Shown here piece after piece: positions 47,453-56,446 of a stretch of 64,000 nt of DNA. This DNA is from Pseudoclavibacter helvolus (GTDB taxonomy: Bacteria; Actinomycetota; Actinomycetes; Actinomycetales; Microbacteriaceae): assembly GCF_014191305.1 (NCBI RefSeq), contig NZ_JACHWJ010000004.1, positions 124,001 through 188,000 of the forward strand. The letters are read 5' to 3'. Positions within the stretch are counted from its first letter, which is position 1. Every line of letters starts with the position of its first letter. The notes below the pieces were generated by a model that worked only from the letters and a program-made list of their open reading frames with translations, made no database searches and had not been told where the DNA came from. Both the position numbers and the translations under genes were made by a program.

Positions 47453-48403
47453 CTAGCGGGTGGCCTTGCGGAAGCCGTCCCAGATATCCCAGACGCTGGT
47501 CGCGACAACTCCGAAGGCGATCATGACGGTGACGATCGTCGTCACTGTCGCTGCGCTCTCGGCGCTCGGGATGACCGTGGCGAAGAAGTCAGGGTTCAGC
47601 AGGAGTCCGCGACCAAGTGCGGTCAGGAGCAGCGACATGGACAAGACTGCAAGCACCGCATTCGCCCAGGCGAGGGGGAGCGTGACCCGGCCCGAGCGGA
47701 AGAGCGCCACGCTGTAGCCCGCCTCGAGGACAAGCAGCACGAGCAAGCCGAGCGCCCACCAGGGCCAGAGCTCGTGGCCGAAGAACGAGAGTCCGGGTTG
47801 TGTTGGCACGAATCCAACGAAGCGGTCCCATGCGATCGCGCCGACTGCGAGGCCAAGGAACACGAGCGAGGCGACAAGCTCGGACCTGCCCGCCCCGGTC
47901 TGTCGAATCTCCGGCAGGTCGTCGACGCTCCACTTCCCCTGCGCCGATGGGGCTCCGGCGCGTTCGAGGATGACAAACACGAGCGTCGTCCAGAACGCGA
48001 CGTGGATGACGACGCTGAGGGTGATTGCCACAACCTCACCGATGATCTCGCCGATTCCGCTACCGGCCAGCGTCTGCGCGATCGCGACGCCGAAGGCCGC
48101 ACACGCGGGCACGATCCAGAGCAGCACCTTCAGCAGCCGCCACCACATGAGGTAGTAGCGCGGGCCGATGAGGTACAGGCGTCGATCGGTGTAGCTCGCG
48201 GCGAGCAGCTCGGGGTCGCCGAGCTCCGTGAGTACGGTGATCTCGGCGGTGGTGGCTGGCTCTCCGGAGTCGACGCGTGCATCCACCAGGTCTTGGATGG
48301 ATGCGCGCAGCTCGGCCTCGAGGTCGGCCCGCTGGTCGTCTGGAACGGTGCGCATCGCGGCGCTGACGTAGCGTTCCGTGAGGGAGTCGTTGATGGTTGT
48401 CAT
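47453..48403 (-). CDS. Permease-prefix/HAAS-type membrane protein
   Basis: 316 residues. The N-terminal 75 residues are cytosolic and helical (TERYVSAAMRTVPDDQRADL, ELRASIQDLVDARV), the typical HAAS/DUF1700-like helper domain found next to PadR genes. About seven hydrophobic segments follow (WIVPACAAFGVAIAQTLAG, WWALGLLVLLVLEAGYSVAL). It starts 3 bp after the padR-like stop, so it is co-transcribed with and probably controlled by it. Precise function unknown. Confidence 0.8.
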   Translation of the reverse strand: MTTINDSLTERYVSAAMRTVPDDQRADLEAELRASIQDLVDARVDSGEPATTAEITVLTELGDPELLAASYTDRRLYLIGPRYYLMWWRLLKVLLWIVPACAAFGVAIAQTLAGSGIGEIIGEVVAITLSVVIHVAFWTTLVFVILERAGAPSAQGKWSVDDLPEIRQTGAGRSELVASLVFLGLAVGAIAWDRFVGFVPTQPGLSFFGHELWPWWALGLLVLLVLEAGYSVALFRSGRVTLPLAWANAVLAVLSMSLLLTALGRGLLLNPDFFATVIPSAESAATVTTIVTVMIAFGVVATSVWDIWDGFRKATR

Positions 48404-48406
48404 GGC

Positions 48407-48742
48407 TCAGGCCCCTTCTGGGAGGTGCTCGATCGCGTCGGCGAGTGAGCGGAATTCTGTGGTCATCGCGGTGGCGAGCGCCGTGCCTGCTGGGCTCGCG
48501 CGGTAGAACTTGCGAGGCCGTGCCTCGTCGGTGTTCCACTCGCTCGTGAGGTGGCCCTGCTTCTCAAGCCTGCGGAGGAGCGGGTAGAGGGTGTTCGCGT
48601 CGGTGTCGAAGCCTCGGGACTGCAGTGCTTCAAGGAGGCCATAGCCGTAGCCCGGCTCGGCGAGGAGGCGGAGGCAGGCGAGCACGACGGTGCCCCTGCG
48701 CAGCTCCTGCAGGTGGATGTCGTGGGCTTCGTCATCGCTCAT
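48407..48742 (-). CDS. PadR-family transcriptional regulator
   Basis: 111 residues. The winged-helix core reads LRRGTVVLACLRLLAEPGYGYG, then ANTLYPLLRRLEKQGHLTSEW and PRKFYRASPAG. PadR proteins repress neighbouring genes. A 14-bp palindrome lies 5 bp upstream of its start, which suggests autoregulation of the two-gene operon. Confidence 0.92.
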   Translation of the reverse strand: MSDDEAHDIHLQELRRGTVVLACLRLLAEPGYGYGLLEALQSRGFDTDANTLYPLLRRLEKQGHLTSEWNTDEARPRKFYRASPAGTALATAMTTEFRSLADAIEHLPEGA

Positions 48743-48746
48743 GCTT

Positions 48747-48760
48747 CACACTATAGTGTG
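48747..48760. promoter_or_regulatory. 14-bp perfect palindrome before the padR-like gene
   Basis: CACACTATAGTGTG, AT-rich centre, immediately upstream of the PadR gene start. It is followed by TGTCACACAGTAT, a partial second copy. Likely the PadR operator by position. Confidence 0.6.
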
Positions 48761-48850
48761 TGTCACACAGTATCGTCAATAACGCTGTGGAGTGCAGGGT
48801 GTTGGCCGAGCGAGCCGGGGTGTTCGCTATGTGGGCGTACGCTGAAACCC

Positions 48851-50140
48851 GTGCCCGCATCCCCCTCTTCCTCGTCGAACGGCAAGCCGAAGAAGGAGGC
48901 GACGCTCACTCAGGTGACGCTCCTGGCGCTCCTGCCGTCGTTTGTCTTCGCGATCGGCGAAGGCGCGATCATCCCGATCATCCCCACAGTCGCGGTCTCG
49001 CTTGGCACTGGTATCGAGTTCGCGGGGTTCATCGCGGGTTCGCTCATGATCGGTCAGATGATCGGCGACCTGCCCGCCGGCGCCGTTGTGCAGCGAATGG
49101 GGGAGAAGCGGGCGATGCTCGCAGCCCTCGGGGTCAGCCTCGTCGGTATCCTCTTGTGCGCCTTCGCCGTTGCGCCATGGATGCTGCTCATCGGGGTCGT
49201 GATCATCGGCATCTCTGCCGCGAACTTCAACCTTGCGAGGCACGCGTTCCTGACGACGTATGTGCCGCTTCGCTACCGGGCGCGGGTGCTGTCAACGCTC
49301 GGTGGGGTCTTCCGCGCAGGCTTCTTCGTCGGCCCGTTCATCGTCGCCGCAATTCTCGTGCTGTTCGATGCACCTCAGTACGGGTTCTGGGTGTTCGTCG
49401 TCTGCGGGGCGATCGCCGCTCTGATCTTGCTGTTCGCGCCCGATCCAGAGACCGTGGCGCGGCCTTCGCACTCCGCGAAGCCTGTGGTGGCAGCCGGCGC
49501 GGATGGCCCCGGCTTGCACGAACCGAAGCGGCTCGGCGTCTTCGCGACCATCCGGGCCAACGCGGGTGTGCTCCTCCGGCTCGGAACCGGCGCTGGCATC
49601 ATGGCCGCACTTCGCGCCGCCCGGAACGTGATGCTGCCGCTCTGGGCGCTTTCGATCGGCATGGATACCGCAGCCGCGGTGCTGGTCATCGGTGTGAGCG
49701 CTGGCGTCGACTTCGCGCTGTTCTTCGTCTCCGGCTGGGTCATGGATCGCTTCGGGCGGGTCTGGGGCGCGGTGCCCGCGTTGCTCGGTTTGGGGGCCGG
49801 CTTCCTGACACTGGCGTTCACCCACGACCTCGCCGGTGACGCCTCGCAGCAGTGGTTCACGGTGCTCGCCGTCTGGTTGGGCTTCGCGAACGGCATCGGC
49901 TCCGGCATCCTCATGACGCTCGGCGCCGACCTCGCTCCGCGGCAGGACCCGGCGCCGTTCCTCGGCGCTTGGCGCCTCATCACCGATTCCTCGGCCGCCT
50001 CTGTTCCCATCATCGTCGCGGCGGCCACGGCCCTCGTGTCGCTCGCGTTCACGTCCGGGATGCTGGGTGTGCTCGGCCTCGTCGGTGCGGCTCTCATGGG
50101 CTGGCAGATCCCGAAGCATGTGCCGCGTCAGCGGCGCTAG
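48851..50140 (+). CDS. MFS transporter
   Basis: 429 residues from the GTG at 48851; upstream frame lacks support. 12 hydrophobic segments. Motif A between helices 2 and 3 reads GAVVQRMGEKRAM, with a C-terminal counterpart GWVMDRFGRVWG. The FAIGEGAIIPIIPTVAVSL segment and RARVLSTLGGVFRAGFFVGP (motif C-like) are efflux-type features. Substrate unknown. A direct repeat overlaps its stop, and a perfect palindrome follows. Confidence 0.85.
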   Translation: MPASPSSSSNGKPKKEATLTQVTLLALLPSFVFAIGEGAIIPIIPTVAVSLGTGIEFAGFIAGSLMIGQMIGDLPAGAVVQRMGEKRAMLAALGVSLVGILLCAFAVAPWMLLIGVVIIGISAANFNLARHAFLTTYVPLRYRARVLSTLGGVFRAGFFVGPFIVAAILVLFDAPQYGFWVFVVCGAIAALILLFAPDPETVARPSHSAKPVVAAGADGPGLHEPKRLGVFATIRANAGVLLRLGTGAGIMAALRAARNVMLPLWALSIGMDTAAAVLVIGVSAGVDFALFFVSGWVMDRFGRVWGAVPALLGLGAGFLTLAFTHDLAGDASQQWFTVLAVWLGFANGIGSGILMTLGADLAPRQDPAPFLGAWRLITDSSAASVPIIVAAATALVSLAFTSGMLGVLGLVGAALMGWQIPKHVPRQRR

Positions 50141-50182
50141 AGGGCTGAGTCCGCGACAGCGGCGCTAGCCGCTGAGCCCGCG
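50123..50182. repeat. Imperfect tandem repeat (28 + 27 bp) across the MFS stop
   Basis: Copy 1 is 50123-50150, copy 2 is 50151-50177, and CCGCG begins a third. Both contain CAGCGGCGCTAG and GCTGAG. The stop TAG lies in copy 1, so copy 2 is non-coding and looks like a local duplication. Confidence 0.7.
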
Positions 50183-50197
50183 CCCTGCAACGCTGTT

Positions 50198-50261
50198 TCG
50201 GGATGGGTTCCTCATCTCGGGATGGGTTGCAACCCATCCCGAGATGAGGAACCCATCCCGA
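50198..50261. repeat. 64-bp perfect palindrome with internal 11-bp direct repeats
   Basis: Arms 50198-50229 and 50230-50261 are exact reverse complements with no spacer. Each arm holds two copies of CGGGATGGGTT, so four copies in total (two per strand). It lies between convergent genes (MFS and Ppx/GppA). It could act as a bidirectional terminator, but its perfect symmetry and inner repeats look more like a mobile palindromic element. Confidence 0.92.
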
Positions 50262-50298
50262 GATTCGGCAAGCGGATGACGGAGCGCGCCCGTGGGCG

Positions 50299-51228
50299 CT
50301 ACCGCGGCAGGCGGTCGAGGTAGTCGAGCAGCACGCCTTCGCGCATGGCCCAAGGGGAGACGTCGAGCTGCTTGATGTCGAACACGTGCATGACTTCGGA
50401 GAGGACAACTCCGCCGGCGACGATCTGCAGCGCGCGGTCGGTCGTGATGCCTGGCAGCGCTGGGCGCGCCTCCGAGTGGAGCTTCGCGAGGCGAGGCACC
50501 CAGTCGTCGAGCTGCCACTTCTGGAGCGTCGTGCGCTGGCCGGCTCCGATGCCGTCGATGGATGAGCCGGCGAGGCGGGCGAGCGAGCGGATGGTCTTCG
50601 ACGAGCCGACGAACTGGTCCGGCCTGGCTCCGCCTTCGAAGGTCTCCGCGGCCTCCTTGATGAGCTTGCGCGCGTACTTGCGCAGCTCATCCACCTGGTC
50701 TTCAGTGGGCGGGTCGTTGTGGAGGAAATTGACGGTGCTGCGGCCTGCGCCGAGCGGCACCGAGATGGCGTGCTCGGAGAGCTCGTCGTCGCCGACGGCC
50801 AGCTCGAGGGAACCGCCGCCGATGTCGACGAGCATGATGCGCCCCGCCGACCAGCCGAACCAGCGGCGCACGGCGAGGAACGTCGTCCTGGCCTCCTCTT
50901 CGCCGCTCATGACCTGCAGGTCGATCCCGGTTTCGCGGTGGATGCGCTTCAACAGCTCGGGGCCGTTCTTGGCCTCTCGGATGGCGCTTGTCGCGAGCGG
51001 CATGAAGTGGTCGAGCTTGCTCTTCTTGACCGCGTCGGCGGCGCGATGCATGGCCTCCATGATCTTCGCGACGCCCTCGTCGGAGATCGATCGATCGGGT
51101 TGCAGGTAGCGCATGAGGCGCAGGATGCTCTTCTGCGACGTCTCAGGCACGGGCTTCGCGCCGGGGTGGGCGTCGACCACGATCAGGTGGACGGTATTGG
51201 ATCCGACGTCGAGAACTCCAAGGCGCAT
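50299..51228 (-). CDS. Ppx/GppA-family phosphatase (exopolyphosphatase-like)
   Basis: 309 residues from the ATG at 51226-51228. The actin-like ATPase fold shows VLDVGSNTVHLIVVDA (phosphate-1), ATSAIREAKNG, MSGEEEARTTFLAVR (catalytic Glu region) and LVDIGGGSLELAV (phosphate-2). It cleaves polyphosphate or pppGpp in the cytosol; in short actinobacterial homologues (Rv0496/Rv1026 type) the choice varies. The frame extends further upstream, but that part is not conserved-looking. It is divergent from the argA-like gene with 67 bp between. Confidence 0.9.
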   Translation of the reverse strand: MRLGVLDVGSNTVHLIVVDAHPGAKPVPETSQKSILRLMRYLQPDRSISDEGVAKIMEAMHRAADAVKKSKLDHFMPLATSAIREAKNGPELLKRIHRETGIDLQVMSGEEEARTTFLAVRRWFGWSAGRIMLVDIGGGSLELAVGDDELSEHAISVPLGAGRSTVNFLHNDPPTEDQVDELRKYARKLIKEAAETFEGGARPDQFVGSSKTIRSLARLAGSSIDGIGAGQRTTLQKWQLDDWVPRLAKLHSEARPALPGITTDRALQIVAGGVVLSEVMHVFDIKQLDVSPWAMREGVLLDYLDRLPR

Positions 51229-51295
51229 GTCCGTGATGTTACCCGTGCTGTCGCGCCCGGCGGTCCGATCGTAGGGGCGCGCGTACGCTTGACGG

Positions 51296-51799
51296 ATGCA
51301 GGAGATCACCATCAGGCGGGCCACCACGCACGACATCGTGGGCATCAGCGAGCTGATTCAGCCGCTCGTAGACCGGAACGTGCTTCTGCGCAAGGAACTT
51401 GTCACCCTGTACGAGGCGGTGCAGGAGTTCCGTGTCGCCGTGGATGAGCGAGGTGAGCTGGTCGGGTGCGGTGCGCTTCACGTGCTCTGGCGCGACCTCG
51501 GTGAGGTGCGCACGATCGCGACAACGGACTCGGTGCGCGGGACCGGCGTCGGACACGTGATCCTGGATCGCCTCATGGCGGACGCCCGCCACCTCGGCCT
51601 CGAGCGACTCTTCTGCCTCACGTTCGAGACGGGCTTCTTCGAGCGGCACGGGTTCGTGGCAGTCGGCGAGCAGATTGTCGACGCCGAGACGTACGAGATG
51701 ATGCGCCGTTCCCCTGATGAGGGTGTCGCCGAGTTCCTCGACCTCGCCCACGTCAAGCCGAACACCCTTGGCAACACGCGCATGCTGAAGGTGCTGTAG
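51296..51799 (+). CDS. argA: Amino-acid N-acetyltransferase (short ArgA type)
   Basis: 167 residues, a single GNAT domain. Motif A is VRTIATTDSVRGTGVGHVIL; the end FETGFFERHGFVAVG fits the family. Actinobacterial short forms (Rv2747) make N-acetylglutamate from glutamate and acetyl-CoA, the first step of arginine synthesis, without the amino-acid-kinase domain of E. coli ArgA. ATG start at 51296. Confidence 0.82.
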   Translation: MQEITIRRATTHDIVGISELIQPLVDRNVLLRKELVTLYEAVQEFRVAVDERGELVGCGALHVLWRDLGEVRTIATTDSVRGTGVGHVILDRLMADARHLGLERLFCLTFETGFFERHGFVAVGEQIVDAETYEMMRRSPDEGVAEFLDLAHVKPNTLGNTRMLKVL

Positions 51800-51875
51800 T
51801 CGCGTAGTCGGTGCCGTCGCATCGGCCTCGGTGCGCCTCCCAGGACTCCCGGGAACGGGTCCGTACCCTTGGCGA

Positions 51876-52517
51876 GTGAGTTCGACCCGCAGACCAAGCA
51901 AGGCCGTCTACCGCCGTCGGCGGCTGGCGCTTCTCATCGTCTGCGCGCTCGTGATCGGACTGCTGATCTGGGGCCTGACAAGTCTCTTCGGGGCCGGTTC
52001 TGGTGAGCCCGGCGAAGCATCCGCCACCCCAACAGCATCCGCGGGCGAAACGGCGCCGGCAGAGGCCGGTGAGACTGCAACGGCTTCACCGACACCTACT
52101 CCGACGCCAACTGGACCGGCCGAGTGCGCCGCGCCTGAACTTGTCGTCTCTGCGGCTCTCGACGCTACGAGCTACGCGGCGAACGTGCAGCCTCAGCTCT
52201 CGCTTTCGATCGCCAACACTGGAGCCGAGGCGTGTGTCATGAACGTCGGCACGGCCGTCCAGGTCTACACGATCTCGAGCGGCGCGGATGTCATCTGGGT
52301 GTCGTCGCATTGCCAGACAGACCCTGCTGATGAGGTCGTCACGATCGACGCCGGGCAGTCGGTGTCGGCACCGCCCATCACCTGGGTGCGTGAGCGCTCT
52401 TCGCTCGACACATGCGGCACCGATAGGGCGGATGCGGTCGCCGGGGGCGCCTACTACCAGCTTGTCGTGAGTGTCAACGGCATCGCGTCACAGCCAGCCA
52501 CGTTCGTTCTGGACTGA
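51876..52517 (+). CDS. Membrane-anchored exported protein with DUF4232-like domain
   Basis: 213 residues, GTG start. A basic N-terminus (RRRRL) precedes one helix (ALLIVCALVIGLLIWGLTSLF), then a Pro/Thr/Ala-rich linker, then a beta-sandwich. In that domain YAANVQPQLSLSIANTGAEACVMNVG with conserved Cys residues resembles DUF4232 proteins. Probably outside the membrane; function unknown. Four Cys, likely disulfide-bonded. Confidence 0.7.
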   Translation: MSSTRRPSKAVYRRRRLALLIVCALVIGLLIWGLTSLFGAGSGEPGEASATPTASAGETAPAEAGETATASPTPTPTPTGPAECAAPELVVSAALDATSYAANVQPQLSLSIANTGAEACVMNVGTAVQVYTISSGADVIWVSSHCQTDPADEVVTIDAGQSVSAPPITWVRERSSLDTCGTDRADAVAGGAYYQLVVSVNGIASQPATFVLD

Positions 52518-52640
52518 TCCAAGATTTTGACCCGGGGGTTTCGCGATAATCCCCTGAACGTTAACCTTGAAGACAGTGTGAGCTGAGACGATCGTCTCGT
52601 TCCGCACGAATCTGTCCTTCCGTCGATCTCCAGGAGACTC

Positions 52641-54884
52641 ATGACGACGCCCACTCGCAAGCGCGCAACAGCTGCCGCTGCCGTTCTCGGCACGGCAGCT
52701 CTTGTTTCTGCCTTCGCGGCCCCAGCCCAGGCTGCCGTGCTCTCCCCGAGCTTCATCGAGCCCACCGCCGGCGCGAAGCAGATCAACATCGTGGGCTTCA
52801 ATGACTTCCACGGTCGATTCCTCGAAGCCGACCTATTCGCCGCGACCGTGCTGCAGGCGCAGCAGGGCTTCGGCGAGGAGAACAGCCTTGTCATCTCCAA
52901 CGGTGACGCCGTCGGCGCGAGCCTCTTCGAGTCGTCGATCCAGCAGGACCAGCCGACGATCGACGTGCTCAATACGATCGGCGTGGACTCCTGGACGCAG
53001 GGCAACCACGAGTTCGACCAGGGCATCGACGATGCAACCGGCCGCATCTCGCCCGCCACCAATGGTCCAGACCTTGCCGCGAACGTCACGCTCGCCGATG
53101 GGTCGCACCCGTTCGACACGCACGCGATCTTCGAGGTCAACGGGCTCAAGGTCGCCGTCATCGGCGCGGTCACGGAAGAGACTTCCGCCCTCGTTTCGCC
53201 TGATGGCATCAAGGGCGTCACGTTCGGCGACCCGGTCGAGGCCGTCAACAAGGTCGCCGCTGAGCTCACCGCGAGCAAGGCTGCAGACGTCATCATCGCC
53301 TCGTACCACGAGGGTGCGCCGAACAGCGATGTGCCGCTCGCGACGAACGAGGAGACGGAAGCCTTCCGCCACATCGTGCAGGACACGGCCCCTGAGGTCG
53401 ATGCGATCTTCAACGCTCACTCGCACCGCGAGTACGCCTATGACGCGCCCAACGGCGCATCCACTCGCCCCGTCATCCAGGCCGGCCAGTACGCGGAGAA
53501 CATCGCGCAGGTTGCCCTCACGGTCGACGCTTCGGGCAACGTGACGAAGTCGGACAGCTCGGTTGTGCCGACGCTCGAGGCGGTTCCTGCTGCCCTGGAG
53601 AGCGACCCTCGCATCGCTGAAGTCCGCAAGATCCGGGACGCTGCCGTCGCCGAGGCAGACGTGCTCGGCGCCGAGGTTGTCGGAACGCAGACGGGTGACC
53701 TCTCGCGCGGCAAGGAATACGAGCCTGGCACCCTTGTGGTCGCCGAGGACGGCACCACGTCCGGGGGCGTCGTGAAGACGGCCGACAACCGTGCTGACGA
53801 GTCGTCGCTTGGCGGCATCGTCTCGCAGTCGATGCTCGAGTCGGTCGCCAGCACGGGACGCGACGTCGACGCGGCCATCATGAACCCAGGTGGCCTGCGC
53901 GCAGACCTCCTCGACAATGACGGCCAGATCACCTACAAGGAAGCGGCAACCGTCCTCCCGTTCGCTAACAACCTCTCGGTCGTCTCCCTCAAGGGTGTCG
54001 ACCTGAAGAACGTGCTCGAAGAGCAGTGGCAGCTGACCGCGAGCGGCGCAGTGCCCTCGCGTCCGTACCTGCAGCTTGGTCTGAGCGACAACTTCTCGTA
54101 CATCTTCGACAGCTCGCGGCCCCGCATGGAGCGCATCGTCGGACTCTCGATCAACGATGAGCCCGTGAAGCCAGACGAGACGTACAACATCGTCATGCCG
54201 ACCTTCCTCGCAGCCGGTGGCGACAACTTCCACTCGCTGAACAACAACGTGGGCGTCCAGGACACGGGCCTCATCGACCTCGACGCGTTCGTCTCGTGGA
54301 TCCGCAGCGAGACCGCCGCTTCCCCTGAGGGTGTCACGCCCGACGTGAAGCGCAACGGCATCGAGATCATCGGCCTCCCCGAGAACAACACGTTTGTCGC
54401 CGGTGAGACGTACACGCTGACCGTCTCGAAGTTCAACCTCACGTCGCTCGGGTTCAAGCAGAACCTGTTCGTCGTCGGATGGATCGGTCAGATGGAACTC
54501 GGCGCCGAGCAGGTCGACCTCGCGACGCCGAACGAGGTGCAGTTCACCTTCACGCTTTCGGAGAATGGCATCGCTGAGACCTCCGAGTCACGCCTCGCCT
54601 TTATGGCTAGCCAGTCTGGCGCTATCGCGTCGCTCCCGGTCATCGTTCCGCCGATGGTCGACCCGACCGCAACGCCAGAGCCGACGGCTTCGGCTACGCC
54701 GACCGCGACTGCAACGACTGCTCCCGTACCGACCGCGACGACGCCCGCCGCTGACGGAGGCTCGCTCGCCACGACCGGTGCCGACGAGAACGCGATCTTC
54801 GCCGCGATCGCTGGCGCGCTTGCGTTGCTCGTCGCAGGTGGTGCAGCGATCCTGCTTCGCCGCCGCGCAGGCAGCGACGCGTAG
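52641..54884 (+). CDS. Wall-anchored 5'-nucleotidase / UshA-like metallophosphatase
   Basis: 747 residues. The Sec signal ends AQA near residue 33. The calcineurin-type phosphatase domain has NIVGFNDFHGRF, NGDAVGAS, GNHEFDQG and AHSHREY, the metal ligands. The C-terminal 5'-nucleotidase domain follows (MNPGGLRADLL, FANNLSVVSLKGVDL). The stalk is Thr/Pro-rich and ends with SLATTGADEN, a hydrophobic helix and RRRAGSDA, a LAxTG sorting signal. It probably releases phosphate or nucleosides outside the cell. Good signals of a complete gene; a terminator follows. Confidence 0.92.
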   Translation: MTTPTRKRATAAAAVLGTAALVSAFAAPAQAAVLSPSFIEPTAGAKQINIVGFNDFHGRFLEADLFAATVLQAQQGFGEENSLVISNGDAVGASLFESSIQQDQPTIDVLNTIGVDSWTQGNHEFDQGIDDATGRISPATNGPDLAANVTLADGSHPFDTHAIFEVNGLKVAVIGAVTEETSALVSPDGIKGVTFGDPVEAVNKVAAELTASKAADVIIASYHEGAPNSDVPLATNEETEAFRHIVQDTAPEVDAIFNAHSHREYAYDAPNGASTRPVIQAGQYAENIAQVALTVDASGNVTKSDSSVVPTLEAVPAALESDPRIAEVRKIRDAAVAEADVLGAEVVGTQTGDLSRGKEYEPGTLVVAEDGTTSGGVVKTADNRADESSLGGIVSQSMLESVASTGRDVDAAIMNPGGLRADLLDNDGQITYKEAATVLPFANNLSVVSLKGVDLKNVLEEQWQLTASGAVPSRPYLQLGLSDNFSYIFDSSRPRMERIVGLSINDEPVKPDETYNIVMPTFLAAGGDNFHSLNNNVGVQDTGLIDLDAFVSWIRSETAASPEGVTPDVKRNGIEIIGLPENNTFVAGETYTLTVSKFNLTSLGFKQNLFVVGWIGQMELGAEQVDLATPNEVQFTFTLSENGIAETSESRLAFMASQSGAIASLPVIVPPMVDPTATPEPTASATPTATATTAPVPTATTPAADGGSLATTGADENAIFAAIAGALALLVAGGAAILLRRRAGSDA

Positions 54885-54924
54885 CACTCGAACGCAACAC
54901 TGAGTCGCCCAAGGGTCGATTCGC

Positions 54925-54956
54925 GAAAGGCCCGGAGCACCTGCTCCGGGCCTTTC
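54925..54956. terminator. Bidirectional terminator between the nucleotidase and radA
   Basis: 15-bp perfect arms (GAAAGGCCCGGAGCA / TGCTCCGGGCCTTTC) around a 2-base loop, between convergent genes. Confidence 0.85.
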
Positions 54957-54997
54957 GGCATGCCCAGGGTGTGGCGCGATGCCACCTTGGTGTGTCC

Positions 54998-56326
54998 CTA
55001 GTTGCCGAGCGCGGCCGCGAGGGCGAGGTCGATGCTGCCGATCGAGGGGTCGACGACGTGAGCGAGGCCCATGCGCTTGGCTTCGGCTGCGCGGAGGTTT
55101 GCGGAGGCAACCCGCCGGATCTCGCCCGCGAGGCTGACTTCGCCGAAGACGACCGTGCCGTCGCGCACCGGTCGGTTGCGGATCGACGAGGCGATGGCGA
55201 TGGCGATGGCGAGGTCGGCTGCTGGCTCCTGCAGCTTCACCCCGCCGACCGTGGAGACGTACACGTCGTATTCGGACAGTTTGTGCTTCGTCCGCCGCTC
55301 GAGCACGGCGAGCAGCATCGCGACGCGGCTCGTGTCGACGCCGTTCGTGACTCGCCGGGGATTGGGCGCGTTGGTCTTCTGCACGAGTGCCTGGATCTCG
55401 ACGGGCAAGGCTCGGCGGCCCTCGAGGGCGACGGTGACGCACGTGCCGCTGACGGGCTCCGGCCGCTCACTCAGGAACAAGCCGGACGGGTCGGGGACCT
55501 CGGTCATGCCCTCACCAGTCATCTCGAAGCATCCCACCTCGTCAGTCGGGCCGAACCGGTTCTTGATCGTGCGGACGAACCGAAGTGCCGTGTGCCGGTC
55601 GCCCTCGATGTGTGCGACGACGTCGACGAGGTGCTCGAGGAGGCGGGGGCCAGCGATCGTGCCGTCTTTCGTGACGTGACCGACGATGATGACGGGCACA
55701 CCGCGGGTCTTGGCGACGCGGATGAGGGCGGAGGCGACTTCGCGCACCTGGCTCGGCTGGCCAGCGAGCGAGTCGACGGTGTCGCTCGCGACGGTCTGCA
55801 CGGAGTCGACGATGATGAGGCCGGGGTCGAGGCGCTCTATCTGGCCGAGCACGGTCGACAGATCGGTCTCGCTTGCGAGGTACAGGGTGTCGTGGAGTGC
55901 GTTGGTGCGCTGGGCGCGCATCCGCACCTGGTTCACCGACTCTTCGGCTGACGCGTAGAGCACGGTGGTGCCCTTGGCGGCGACGCGCGACGCGAGCTCG
56001 AGGAGGATCGTCGACTTGCCGACGCCGGGCTCGCCGCTCAGCAGGATCGCGGCGCCAGGCACGAGGCCGCCGCCGAGCACGCGGTCGAATTCGCCGATTC
56101 CCGTTGGGCGGTGGGCCACGTTGTCGATTGGTGCCTCGGTGATGGGACGCGCGGCGCGCGACTCGCTGATGGTGGCGGCCTGGATGCGTCCGGCTGTCTG
56201 CGACTCGAAGCGGTCGACGAGCGTGCCCCAGGCTTGGCACTCGGGGCACTGCCCGAACCACTTCAGCGACGCTGCACCGCATTCGGTGCACTTGAACGCT
56301 GGCTGCTGCTTGGTCTTGGGAGGCAT
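54998..56326 (-). CDS. radA: DNA repair protein RadA (Sms)
   Basis: 442 residues. An N-terminal zinc finger (C13, C16, C27, C30), RecA-like core with Walker A GEPGVGKST (98-106), the RadA-specific KNRFG motif near residue 255, and a C-terminal Lon-protease-like domain (GGVKLQEPAADLAIAIAI). It helps process recombination intermediates. ATG start, and the frame is complete. Convergent with the nucleotidase gene and divergent from the kinase gene. Confidence 0.96.
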   Translation of the reverse strand: MPPKTKQQPAFKCTECGAASLKWFGQCPECQAWGTLVDRFESQTAGRIQAATISESRAARPITEAPIDNVAHRPTGIGEFDRVLGGGLVPGAAILLSGEPGVGKSTILLELASRVAAKGTTVLYASAEESVNQVRMRAQRTNALHDTLYLASETDLSTVLGQIERLDPGLIIVDSVQTVASDTVDSLAGQPSQVREVASALIRVAKTRGVPVIIVGHVTKDGTIAGPRLLEHLVDVVAHIEGDRHTALRFVRTIKNRFGPTDEVGCFEMTGEGMTEVPDPSGLFLSERPEPVSGTCVTVALEGRRALPVEIQALVQKTNAPNPRRVTNGVDTSRVAMLLAVLERRTKHKLSEYDVYVSTVGGVKLQEPAADLAIAIAIASSIRNRPVRDGTVVFGEVSLAGEIRRVASANLRAAEAKRMGLAHVVDPSIGSIDLALAAALGN

Positions 56327-56446
56327 GGGTCAAGGCTAGGCGTGACCACCGACACTGGAGCCCCGCTCGGTCCGTGGCGGCTCGATTTGTGCTCGTTGGC
56401 GGCGGAGGGCGGTGGATACGCGTTGCTGCACATGCAGAATGGGTCC

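Noticed and set aside
52833-54233. Long minus-strand open frame opposite the UshA-like gene
   Set aside because: Arg/Asp-rich shadow of a gene whose metal-binding motifs are on the plus strand.
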